From Streptomyces sp. NBC_00557 (GTDB lineage: Bacteria; Actinomycetota; Actinomycetes; Streptomycetales; Streptomycetaceae), in contig NZ_CP107796.1 of NCBI RefSeq assembly GCF_036345995.1, positions 2,108,001-2,172,000 on the forward strand: DNA of 64,000 nucleotides. The letters run 5' to 3'. The notes beneath the pieces are model-generated. The model made no database searches and was not told the origin of the DNA. It worked only from the letters and a program-made list of their open reading frames with translations. Shown here piece by piece: positions 37,480-44,763 of the stretch (the first letter of the stretch is position 1; every line of letters starts with the position of its first letter). Position numbers and translations under genes: made by a program.

Positions 37480-38284
37480 GGGCGGCACCTCTTTCGCGGG
37501 TGATGCGGACCTCTTCGCCGAGGGACTCCCAGATCTCGCGGTAGATCTCGATGAACCGCGGTTCCAGGCGGACGGACTCCACCTTGCGCGGCCGGGGCAG
37601 GTCGATCTCGAAGACCTGCTTCACAGTGGCGGGCCCGGCGGTCATCACCACGACCTTGTCGGCGAGCGCGATGGACTCCTCCAGGTCGTGGGTGACGAAC
37701 ACGACGGAGGAGCCCGTTCCCTCCCACAGCTCCAGCAGCTCGTCCGACATCAGCGCCCGGGTCTGCACGTCCAGCGCCGAGAACGGCTCGTCCATCAGCA
37801 GGATCTCGGGGTCGTTGACGAACGTGGCGGCGAGGGCGACGCGCTTGCGCTGACCGCCGGAAAGCTGGTGCGGGTAGCGGTCCTCGAAGGCGGCGAGGCC
37901 GACGCGGGCCAGCCACTCGCGGGCCTTCTCCTTGGCCTCGGCCTTCGGTACGCCCCGGAAGCGGGGGCCTGCCATGACGTTGGACAGGACGGTGCGCCAG
38001 GGGAAGGTGGCGTCCTGCTGGAAGACGAAGCCGACCTTGTCACCGACGCCGTCGACCGGCTCGCCGGCCACCAGCACCTCGCCCTCGGTGGGCTCCTCCA
38101 GGCCGCTGACCAGCGTCAGCGTGGTGGACTTGCCGCAGCCCGTCGGGCCTACGACGGCCACGAACTCGCCGCGCCCGACGGTCAGATCCAGACCGCACAC
38201 GGCCGTGTGCAGTCCCCCTGACGGGGTTCTGAAGGTCTTGCTCGCGCCCCGCAGCTCGATGGCGGGGCTGGTGTGTGCGCTCAT
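37469..38284 (-). CDS. ABC transporter ATP-binding protein (SsuB-like)
   Basis: 271 aa. Walker A GPTGCGKSTT, Q-loop FVFQQDATFPWRTV, signature LSGGQRKRV, Walker B EILLMDEPFSALD and H-loop VTHDLEESIALAD are all intact. The PWRT after the Q-loop is typical of SsuB/TauB/NrtC-type ATPases. First gene of the ABC operon; transcribed away from the paralogous regulator at 38443. ATG 38284 (MSAHTSPAIELRG) is the family start. Confidence 0.95.
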   Translation of the reverse strand: MSAHTSPAIELRGASKTFRTPSGGLHTAVCGLDLTVGRGEFVAVVGPTGCGKSTTLTLVSGLEEPTEGEVLVAGEPVDGVGDKVGFVFQQDATFPWRTVLSNVMAGPRFRGVPKAEAKEKAREWLARVGLAAFEDRYPHQLSGGQRKRVALAATFVNDPEILLMDEPFSALDVQTRALMSDELLELWEGTGSSVVFVTHDLEESIALADKVVVMTAGPATVKQVFEIDLPRPRKVESVRLEPRFIEIYREIWESLGEEVRITRERGAAHVA

Positions 38285-38442
38285 GGCCCGGGACGGTAGG
38301 TGTGGCCCCGGCCACAGCAGCAGTCTTGTGGGCACAAGCCGTTCTTTTGCTCGCAAGAGCCTGTTGTGCTCATTTTGCTCGCGCTACAACTGCGGAGCCG
38401 AAACACGGGCGTAACGCCCGTCGGCCTTGGAGGAGAGGCCCG
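38285..38442. promoter_or_regulatory. Divergent promoter region with repeats
   Basis: 158 bp between the ABC operon and the regulator gene. Contains CTTGTGGGCACAAG (38325-38338, inverted repeat), direct repeats TTTTGCTCGC (38345-38354 and 38373-38382, 28 bp apart) and an ACGGGCGT/ACGCCCGT inverted repeat at 38405-38421. These are candidate sites for the regulator next door. Confidence 0.6.
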
Positions 38443-39135
38443 ATGATTGACGTCCTGGTCGTGGACGACGACTTCCGCGTCGCTGAGATAAACGCGAAGT
38501 ACGTGGGAAAGGTTCCCGGCTTCCGGGTGAGCGCCCGCGCGCACAGCGCTGCCCAGGCCCTGGCGGCCGTGGAACGCGGCACCGTCGACCTGGTTCTGCT
38601 CGACCACTATCTGCCGGACCGGACGGGACTCGATCTCGTGCACCGCATGCGGGAGCAGGGCCACGGCACGGACGTCATCATGATCACCGCGGCCAGCGAT
38701 GTGACGACCGTGCAGCAGGCGATGCGCCTCGGCGCTCTGCACTACCTGGTCAAGCCGTTCACCTTCGCCGCCCTGCGGGCCCGCCTCGACTCCTACGCCG
38801 CTCTGCGCCGCACGGTGGACCGGGTCGGCGGCCGGGGCCTGGCGGGACAGGAGCAGGTCGACCGGATCTTCGGGGCGCTCAGGACGTCTCCCGCACCGTC
38901 CGCGCCCGGCCTGCCGAGCGGCCACTCGGAACCCACGACCGATCTGATCTGCAGCGTCCTGCACCGAGCCGGCCAGCCGCTGTCCGCCCACGAGGTCGCC
39001 GCCCGGACCGGCCTGAGCCGCTCCACGGCCCAGCGCTATCTGCGCCACCTGGAGCAGGCCGGCCGGCTCCGGCTCTCCCTGAAGTACGGCGACACCGGCC
39101 GGCCGGAGCACCGGTACGCCTGGGTGGCGCCATAG
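38443..39135 (+). CDS. Orphan CitB-family response regulator
   Basis: 230 aa, same architecture as the regulator at 34785: receiver (VLVVDDDFRVAEINAKYVGKVPGF, phospho-Asp in LVLLDHYLPDRTGL, Lys in LVKPFTFAALRARL) and DcuR-type HTH (LSAHEVAARTGLSRSTAQRYLRHLEQAGRLRLSLKYGD). Long near-identical blocks at both ends mark a recent paralogue. No kinase gene follows; the CitA-type kinase at 33103 could phosphorylate both. Strong ribosome site GGAGGAGAGG. Divergent from the ABC operon. Confidence 0.94.
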   Translation: MIDVLVVDDDFRVAEINAKYVGKVPGFRVSARAHSAAQALAAVERGTVDLVLLDHYLPDRTGLDLVHRMREQGHGTDVIMITAASDVTTVQQAMRLGALHYLVKPFTFAALRARLDSYAALRRTVDRVGGRGLAGQEQVDRIFGALRTSPAPSAPGLPSGHSEPTTDLICSVLHRAGQPLSAHEVAARTGLSRSTAQRYLRHLEQAGRLRLSLKYGDTGRPEHRYAWVAP

Positions 39136-39150
39136 CGGGAATCCCCGGCG

Positions 39151-40743
39151 CTACACGGCACCGGCGCCGGTCAGCGACCGTACCTCCGTCTCGGCGTACG
39201 TGGCCTCGTCGGCGACCTCCCCGGAGGTGATCGTGCCGATCCACCCGGCGAGAAAGCCGAGGGGGATGGAGACGATGCCCGGGTTCTGCAACGGGAAGTA
39301 CTGGAAGTCGACGTCCGGGAACAGCGAAGCCGGGCTGCCGGACACCACCGGGGACACCAGCACCAGTCCCAGCGCCGGGATCAGCCCGCCGTACACCGCC
39401 CACATCGCGCCCCGGGTGGTGAAGCCGCGCCAGAACAGCGAGTACAGCAGCACCGGAAGGTTCGCCGACGCGGCGACGGCGAAGGCGAGGCCGACGAGGA
39501 AGGCGACGTTGAGATCGCGGGCCAGCAGACCGAGCGCGATCGCCACGACCCCGATGCCCACCGCCGCCCAGCGCGCCACCGACACTTCGCTGCGCGCCGT
39601 GCCGCGCGGGCGTCGCAGCGACGCGTACAGGTCGTGCGCCACGGACGCCGACGAGGCGAGCGTGATGCCGGCGACCACGGCAAGAATCGTGGCGAAGGCG
39701 ACGGCGGCGACGACCGCGAACAGAACCGTCCCGCCGGTGGAGCCCGCGCCGCCGCCCAGCTCGCGGGCGAGCAGCGGCACCGCCGTGTTCCCGGCCGCGT
39801 TCGAGCCGCGCACCACGCCCGTCCCCACCACGGCGGCCGCCCCGAAGCCGAGGACGATCGTCATCAGATAGAAGCCGCCGATCAGCCCGATGGCCCACAC
39901 CGCGGAACGCCGGGCGGCCCGCGCCGTGGGCACCGTGTAGAAGCGGGACAGGATGTGCGGCAGTCCCCCGGTGCCCAGCACGAGGGCGAGGCCCAGGCTG
40001 ATGAAGTCGAGGCGGGCGGTCCAGCTCCCGCCGTACTTCAGGCCCGGCGCCAGGAACGCCCTTCCATGACCGCTGCGGTCCGCCGCCGTGAGCAGCAGGC
40101 GGCCGACGTCGCCGTGGAAGCGGACCAGGACGAGTACGGTCAGCAGGATCGTGCCGCTCAGCAGCAGGACGGCCTTGACGATCTGGATCCAGGTGGTGGC
40201 CCGCATCCCGCCCAGCGACACGTAGATCACCATGAGCGCGCCGACCCCGATGACCGCCCAGGCCTGCGCGGCCCCGCCCGTCCGCCCCAGCAGCAGCGCC
40301 ACCAGACTTCCCGCGCCGACCATCTGCGCCACCAGGTACAGCACGGACACCGTGACCGAGGACGTTCCCGCCGCGATCCGCACCGGGCGCTCGCTCATCC
40401 GCGCGGCCACCACGTCGGCCAGGGTGAACCGCCCGCAGTTGCGCACCAGTTCGGCCACCAGGAACAACACGACGAGCCAGGCCACGAGAAACCCCACCAC
40501 GTACAGCATGCCGTCGTAGCCGTACAGCGCGATGAGCCCGGTGACCCCGAGGAAGGACGCGGCGGACATGTAGTCGCCCGCGATGGCAAAACCATTCTCT
40601 ATGGGTGAGAACAGCCGCCCTCCCGCGTAGAACTCCTCCGCAGAACCCTGCCGGCGCCGGCTCACCCATGTCGTGATCCCGAGGGTCACGGCCACGAAAC
40701 CGCTGAACAGCAGCAGCGCCGGAGTCTGATGGTCACCCGTCAC
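39151..40743 (-). CDS. Sodium:solute symporter (SSS family)
   Basis: 530 aa, about 13 TM helices. Begins with an N-terminal SSS core GFVAVTLGITTWVSRRR and SPIENGFAIAGDYMSAASFLGVTGLIALYGYDGMLY, which closely matches acetate/monocarboxylate permeases (ActP-like). The sodium-site region MSAASFLG and GLALVLGTGGLPHILSRFYTVPTARAARRS are conserved. GTG start overlaps the DUF485 stop by 4 bp, the usual YjcH-YjcG gene pair. Convergent with the orphan regulator, 15 bp apart. Confidence 0.94.
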   Translation of the reverse strand: MTGDHQTPALLLFSGFVAVTLGITTWVSRRRQGSAEEFYAGGRLFSPIENGFAIAGDYMSAASFLGVTGLIALYGYDGMLYVVGFLVAWLVVLFLVAELVRNCGRFTLADVVAARMSERPVRIAAGTSSVTVSVLYLVAQMVGAGSLVALLLGRTGGAAQAWAVIGVGALMVIYVSLGGMRATTWIQIVKAVLLLSGTILLTVLVLVRFHGDVGRLLLTAADRSGHGRAFLAPGLKYGGSWTARLDFISLGLALVLGTGGLPHILSRFYTVPTARAARRSAVWAIGLIGGFYLMTIVLGFGAAAVVGTGVVRGSNAAGNTAVPLLARELGGGAGSTGGTVLFAVVAAVAFATILAVVAGITLASSASVAHDLYASLRRPRGTARSEVSVARWAAVGIGVVAIALGLLARDLNVAFLVGLAFAVAASANLPVLLYSLFWRGFTTRGAMWAVYGGLIPALGLVLVSPVVSGSPASLFPDVDFQYFPLQNPGIVSIPLGFLAGWIGTITSGEVADEATYAETEVRSLTGAGAV

Positions 40744-41288
40744 GAGGCGCCTCCCCGCACGTCCCGGGTCATTTCCTGCGTGTCCCAGCGCAGCTCCAGC
40801 GCCGCCCGGTCCCGGCGCAGCCGCGCATGCCGGGCGTAGGCCCAGGTGAACAGGAACGTGGTGAGGAACTGTCCCAGCCCGGCCACCATGGCCACGTTCA
40901 CCGCTCCCGCCACCGGCCTGGCCATGAGTCCCGGCACGGTCGTGGCGGTGACCACATAGCCCACGTACCAGGCGAGGAAGGCCACGACCCCCGGCACGAC
41001 GAACCGCCGGTACCTGCCCCGCACCTCCTGGAAGGCCGCGCTGCGCTGCACCTCGACGTACACGTCCCGTGCGCGAACCGCAGCGCCGCTCCGCTCGTCG
41101 CGAGCGGACGGCACCAGCGGAGCCGGCACACCCGGGCCGGCCTGCTCGCCCCAGCCGGAGGCCAGCGCGTCGTACCAAGGGTCCTCGTACGTCATGTCGC
41201 GGGTGGATGCGCCGTGGTCTTCCCGGTTCCCGGACGACGTCTCGGGACCCTCCCCGGATCCACGGGCACGACCGTTGCTTGACTGCAT
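40740..41288 (-). CDS. DUF485 membrane protein (YjcH-like)
   Basis: 182 aa with two C-terminal TM helices (VVPGVVAFLAWYVGYVVTATTVPGLM and VAMVAGLGQFLTTFLFTWAYARHA) following a VQRSAAFQEVRGRYRRF segment, the DUF485 signature. Normally paired with an SSS symporter, as here (4-bp overlap). The N-terminal extension of about 80 residues is longer than usual, so the start is uncertain: ATG 41288 is taken; a GTG at 41339 or an ATG about 90 nt downstream remain possible. Confidence 0.85.
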   Translation of the reverse strand: MQSSNGRARGSGEGPETSSGNREDHGASTRDMTYEDPWYDALASGWGEQAGPGVPAPLVPSARDERSGAAVRARDVYVEVQRSAAFQEVRGRYRRFVVPGVVAFLAWYVGYVVTATTVPGLMARPVAGAVNVAMVAGLGQFLTTFLFTWAYARHARLRRDRAALELRWDTQEMTRDVRGGAS

Positions 41289-41357
41289 GCCCAAGGATGG
41301 ACAGATCGGGAAGATCCGTGACTCTTCTTCCCTCAGCACTTCACCCCATCAGGTGAC

Positions 41358-42047
41358 TCACTGCGTGGGCGGCCGCACCAGCCCCTTGCTGTAGGCGTAA
41401 CGCACCGCCTGGGCCCGGTCCTTGAGGCCCGTCTTGGAGAAGAGGTTGTTGATGTGGGTCTTCACGGTCGCGGTCGACACATGCAGCTTGCGGGCGATCT
41501 CCTGGTTGCTGAGCCCTTCGGCGATCAGCGTCAGCACTTCGGTCTCCCGCGCGGTCAGCCCGTCGGGCGGTGCCTCTGCGGTCACCGGCGGGCCGGGCTC
41601 GGACCGCGACAGCCGCTCCAGCAGCCGGCGCTGGACACTCGGGGACAGTCCCGCGTCCCCCGACAGCACGCTCTCCACCGCACGCACGATCTCGTCACCG
41701 CCCGCGTCCTTGGTCAGATACCCCCGGGCGCCGGCATGCAGCGCGGGGAACAGTGACTCGTCGTCCGCGTACGTGGTCAGCACCACGACCTGGGTCCCCG
41801 GGTACTGCTCCCGGATGCGCCGGGTGGCTTCCACGCCGTCGCAGCGGGGCATCCTGAGGTCCATCAGCACGACGTCCGGGGCCAGTTCCGCGACCAGCCG
41901 CACCGCCTCCTCGCCGTCTCCCGCGGCGCCCACGACCTCCACCCCGGGCAGCAGACCGAGCAGCATCACGATGCCCTCCCGGACCACCGTCTGGTCGTCG
42001 GCGACCACCACCCGCGCGGGCTTCTTCTCCCCCTCCGTCTCGGTCAT
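41358..42047 (-). CDS. NarL/LuxR-family response regulator
   Basis: 229 aa. Receiver (VVVADDQTVVREG, phospho-Asp in VVLMDLRMPRCDG, Lys in YLTKDAGGDEI) and LuxR HTH (LTARETEVLTLIAEGLSNQEIARKLHVSTATVKTHINNLFSKTGLKDRAQAVRYA). Couples by ATGA overlap to the kinase upstream (42044-43195). Third gene of the DUF1453-kinase-regulator operon. Confidence 0.95.
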   Translation of the reverse strand: MTETEGEKKPARVVVADDQTVVREGIVMLLGLLPGVEVVGAAGDGEEAVRLVAELAPDVVLMDLRMPRCDGVEATRRIREQYPGTQVVVLTTYADDESLFPALHAGARGYLTKDAGGDEIVRAVESVLSGDAGLSPSVQRRLLERLSRSEPGPPVTAEAPPDGLTARETEVLTLIAEGLSNQEIARKLHVSTATVKTHINNLFSKTGLKDRAQAVRYAYSKGLVRPPTQ

Positions 42048-43195
42048 ACGGGCACCTTCAGCGTCACCACGAACCCCTCCTCGTCCGGTCCCGCGTCCAG
42101 TGAGCCGCCGAGCAGCTCGGCACGCTCGCGCATGCCCAGCAGACCGTACCCGCCTCCGGACTCCGTCAGTTCGCCCGGCCGCCCGCCCGAGTCCCGTACG
42201 TCCAGCGTCACTTCGTGTTCGCTGTAGTCGAGCCTGAGCTGCACCTTGGCTCCCTGGGCGTGCTTGCGGACGTTCGTCAGCGCCTCCTGGGCGACTCTGC
42301 GCACGGCCTGGGAGGCCTCGGCCGGCAGGGGTCTGCGCTCACCCGTCACGGTGACCTCGGCGCCCTCGGCTCCGCTGACGAGGTCACTCAGGAAGTCCTC
42401 CAGCGGAGTCAGCTCGCCCCGGAGAGCGGACAGGGCCTGCCGGGTCTCGGCGAGTCCGTCGCGGGCCATGCCGCGGGCGGCCACCACCCGCTCGAGGATG
42501 CGTTGGCGGTCCGCGCCGTTCTCGATCAGCAGCCGCGCCGCCTCCAGGTGCACCAGCTGCGCCGAGAGGCTGTGGGCCAGCACGTCATGGATCTCGCGTG
42601 CGATCCTCGCCCGCTCGGCCAACGCCGCGGACTCGGCCTCGGCGGCCCGGGCGGCGCGTTCCTGAGCGAGCAGTCGCTGTGCGTTGCCGCGTGCCTCGGC
42701 GTCCAGCCGCAGGACGTACCCGGCGAGGGCCATGCCCGCGACCGTGGCGGCCGTGGTCATCCAGACGTCGTTGTTGAAGGCCGAGTACGCGGCCAGGCAC
42801 GTCGTCGTCACGGGGAGGGCGGCCCCGAGCGGCAGCCGCTCCAGCGCCGTGATCGCGCAACCGCACCAGATCACGAGGGCTGCTCCCTGGAACCCGGTGG
42901 CCTCGGCGCCGGCGGCGAGGACCATGAGCGCGCACATCAGGGTCAGTGAGGGCACCAGGCGGTGCTGGTAGGTGGTCCGGAAGAGGGCCCAGGCGAGGAC
43001 GCCGGCGACGGCAACTCCCGCCATCGCGACGGCCGCGCCCCGCACGCCCATGTGCCTCTGGTTGTAGGCGCCCCACATGAGCATGGCGAGGACCAGGACC
43101 CTGACGGCCCAGGCGAGCATGCGCCGGGGCCGGGAGGTGCCCGCGCGGCCGAGTGCCTCCCGCGACGGCCAGCGTGTCCAGGCGTTCTCCGTCAC
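42044..43195 (-). CDS. NarX-type sensor histidine kinase (HisKA_3)
   Basis: 383 aa. Four to six N-terminal hydrophobic helices (about 30-160) without a long extracytoplasmic loop, then coiled coil and HisKA_3 with ARIAREIHDVLAHSLSAQLVHLEAARLLIE (phospho-His in EIHD), HATPase_c with VAQEALTNVRKHAQGA and DSGGRPGELTESGGGYGLLGMRERAELLGG. Membrane-embedded sensing is likely. Overlaps DUF1453 stop and regulator start by 4 bp each. Confidence 0.94.
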   Translation of the reverse strand: MTENAWTRWPSREALGRAGTSRPRRMLAWAVRVLVLAMLMWGAYNQRHMGVRGAAVAMAGVAVAGVLAWALFRTTYQHRLVPSLTLMCALMVLAAGAEATGFQGAALVIWCGCAITALERLPLGAALPVTTTCLAAYSAFNNDVWMTTAATVAGMALAGYVLRLDAEARGNAQRLLAQERAARAAEAESAALAERARIAREIHDVLAHSLSAQLVHLEAARLLIENGADRQRILERVVAARGMARDGLAETRQALSALRGELTPLEDFLSDLVSGAEGAEVTVTGERRPLPAEASQAVRRVAQEALTNVRKHAQGAKVQLRLDYSEHEVTLDVRDSGGRPGELTESGGGYGLLGMRERAELLGGSLDAGPDEEGFVVTLKVPV

Positions 43196-43713
43196 GCGCG
43201 CTCCTTCCTGACCGACCGCATGCCGTCACCGTACGCCGGGGCGGGACCGTCCCAGGCGTCGAGCGACTGAGCCCGCCAGACCAGGATGCCGCCGCGGACC
43301 AGCAGGGTGGAGGCGAGGGCGATCATCAGGGCGGAGCTGTCCTGGTGCAGGCCGAGTGCGGAGCCGATGCCGTAGACGCCGATGCGCAAGGCGATGCCCA
43401 CGATCCACACCGCCACGCTCGCCTTGGTGCTCTTGGTCCACACGACGCCGTCCGGTTCCCTCCAGACACGGGTCGTCCAGGCCCAGCCGGCGCCGGTGGC
43501 GACACCTATGATCAGCTCCACCACGAGCAGCAGGGCGTATTCGGTGCGGTGGTGGGCGTCGAGGATGCCGGGCTCGCGCAGCGCCACGACGACGAGGACC
43601 ACGGGGATCAGCCACCAGCGCCGGTCGGTGTTGATCGCCCGGGCACGGAACTGCCGCACGATCACTATGACGGCGACGGCAACGATCAGCATCGCGTTGA
43701 CGACCCCGGACAT
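43192..43713 (-). CDS. DUF1453-like membrane protein
   Basis: 173 aa with about five TM helices (VVNAMLIVAVAVIVIVRQF, WWLIPVVLVVVALR, YALLLVVELIIGVATGAGWAW, VAVWIVGIALRIGVYGIG, LMIALASTLLVRGGILVW). The NT...RRWWLIPVVL segment is of the CcdC/DUF1453 kind. First gene of the operon with the kinase and regulator, so it may be an accessory sensor or target. Function unknown. Confidence 0.85.
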   Translation of the reverse strand: MSGVVNAMLIVAVAVIVIVRQFRARAINTDRRWWLIPVVLVVVALREPGILDAHHRTEYALLLVVELIIGVATGAGWAWTTRVWREPDGVVWTKSTKASVAVWIVGIALRIGVYGIGSALGLHQDSSALMIALASTLLVRGGILVWRAQSLDAWDGPAPAYGDGMRSVRKERA

Positions 43714-44763
43714 CGAGCCTCCATGAACGAGAAGATGGTGCGCCGGGAGCGGGTGCCGCCGACACCAACGAAACTACGGAAAAGCGCAGGTCCGGAGATC
43801 GGAGCCGGGGTGGATCACGGGTGGAAACCCACAGCCGCCCGTCTCCACCCACGGGTGTAGATCCCCGGGCTGAGACGGGACTGAGGCAGCGGCCGGCCGT
43901 GGGAGGCCCGTCCCGGTCCGGCCGACAGGCGGTTGCAGGCGTGGCTCTGGCCGACGGGCAGTCGTACGGCGCGTACCGGCCGACGGACAGGCCAGTGCCG
44001 GTGCCGGTGTACGGCTCGGGAACGGTCGAAGGGCGGTCCTGGGCGGCGGGCGGCGGACAGTCCGGGGCCGCCGTCCGACGGGGTGAGGCAGCCCGGCCCG
44101 GCCGAAGGGGTGGAGGCACGGTCCTGCCGACGCGAGGTCGGGGCATGGTCTGGCAATCCGACGGTCCGACGGCGCTATCCGGACAAGCCGGGAGGAAACC
44201 GGCTGGGTTGACCAGGGGCGGTTCCCGGTGGTTAGGCAGTTGGGGAGCCTGTCCCGGCCAGCTGCCCAGCGGTGGGATCGCGGTAGCGGTCGGCAGGCGG
44301 CAGCGGCGACCACCGAGCCTACGGATGCAGGCGAGCCGGTCCTGGTCGGCGGGCGCCACCGGCGGGAGTGCTCGCTCTTCCGCAACGCGCTTCAGCAACA
44401 GCGGCGACATACCCGGCGTCGACCTGCCAACACCGAGCCGCTCACGCCCCGTGACGACACGGCTGAAGGGGTGAGCCGGCAGCGGGCGGCAGTACACGCA
44501 TGCGACCGGCCATCCGGCGACTGACGACTAGCGACCCCGCTCAACCGGAGCAGACCGACGCCCCCACCTGCACCGCCGACCCCGCGTCACCCGCAACGGC
44601 CAAAGAGCCCGTCTCCCTCCCACGGCCGCCAAGCACCCCGCCCCCAGCCGGACCCGCGCCGCCCCGAACCACCCACCCGGCCCGGCATCACCCGGAACCG
44701 CCCGCCCGCCGCGCAGGCAAACCCCCGCCGACAAGCCCCCGTCGGCCGAGCCCCGCGCAGCGG
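43714..44763. other. 1-kb region without a supported gene
   Basis: 1,050 bp between the DUF1453 and parE genes (both minus strand). Open frames here are long only because of high G+C; none has a ribosome site, a family-like protein or consistent codon use. It contains three related copies of GGCCGAC(A/G)G(G/A)C near 43919, 43957 and 43978 and a weak parE-side hairpin (GCCGAC/GTCGGC about 44726-44745). It should hold the promoter for the kinase operon. Confidence 0.6.

Noticed and set aside
43821..44474. 217-codon plus-strand frame
   Set aside because: No start signal, random composition, unlike any recognised protein.
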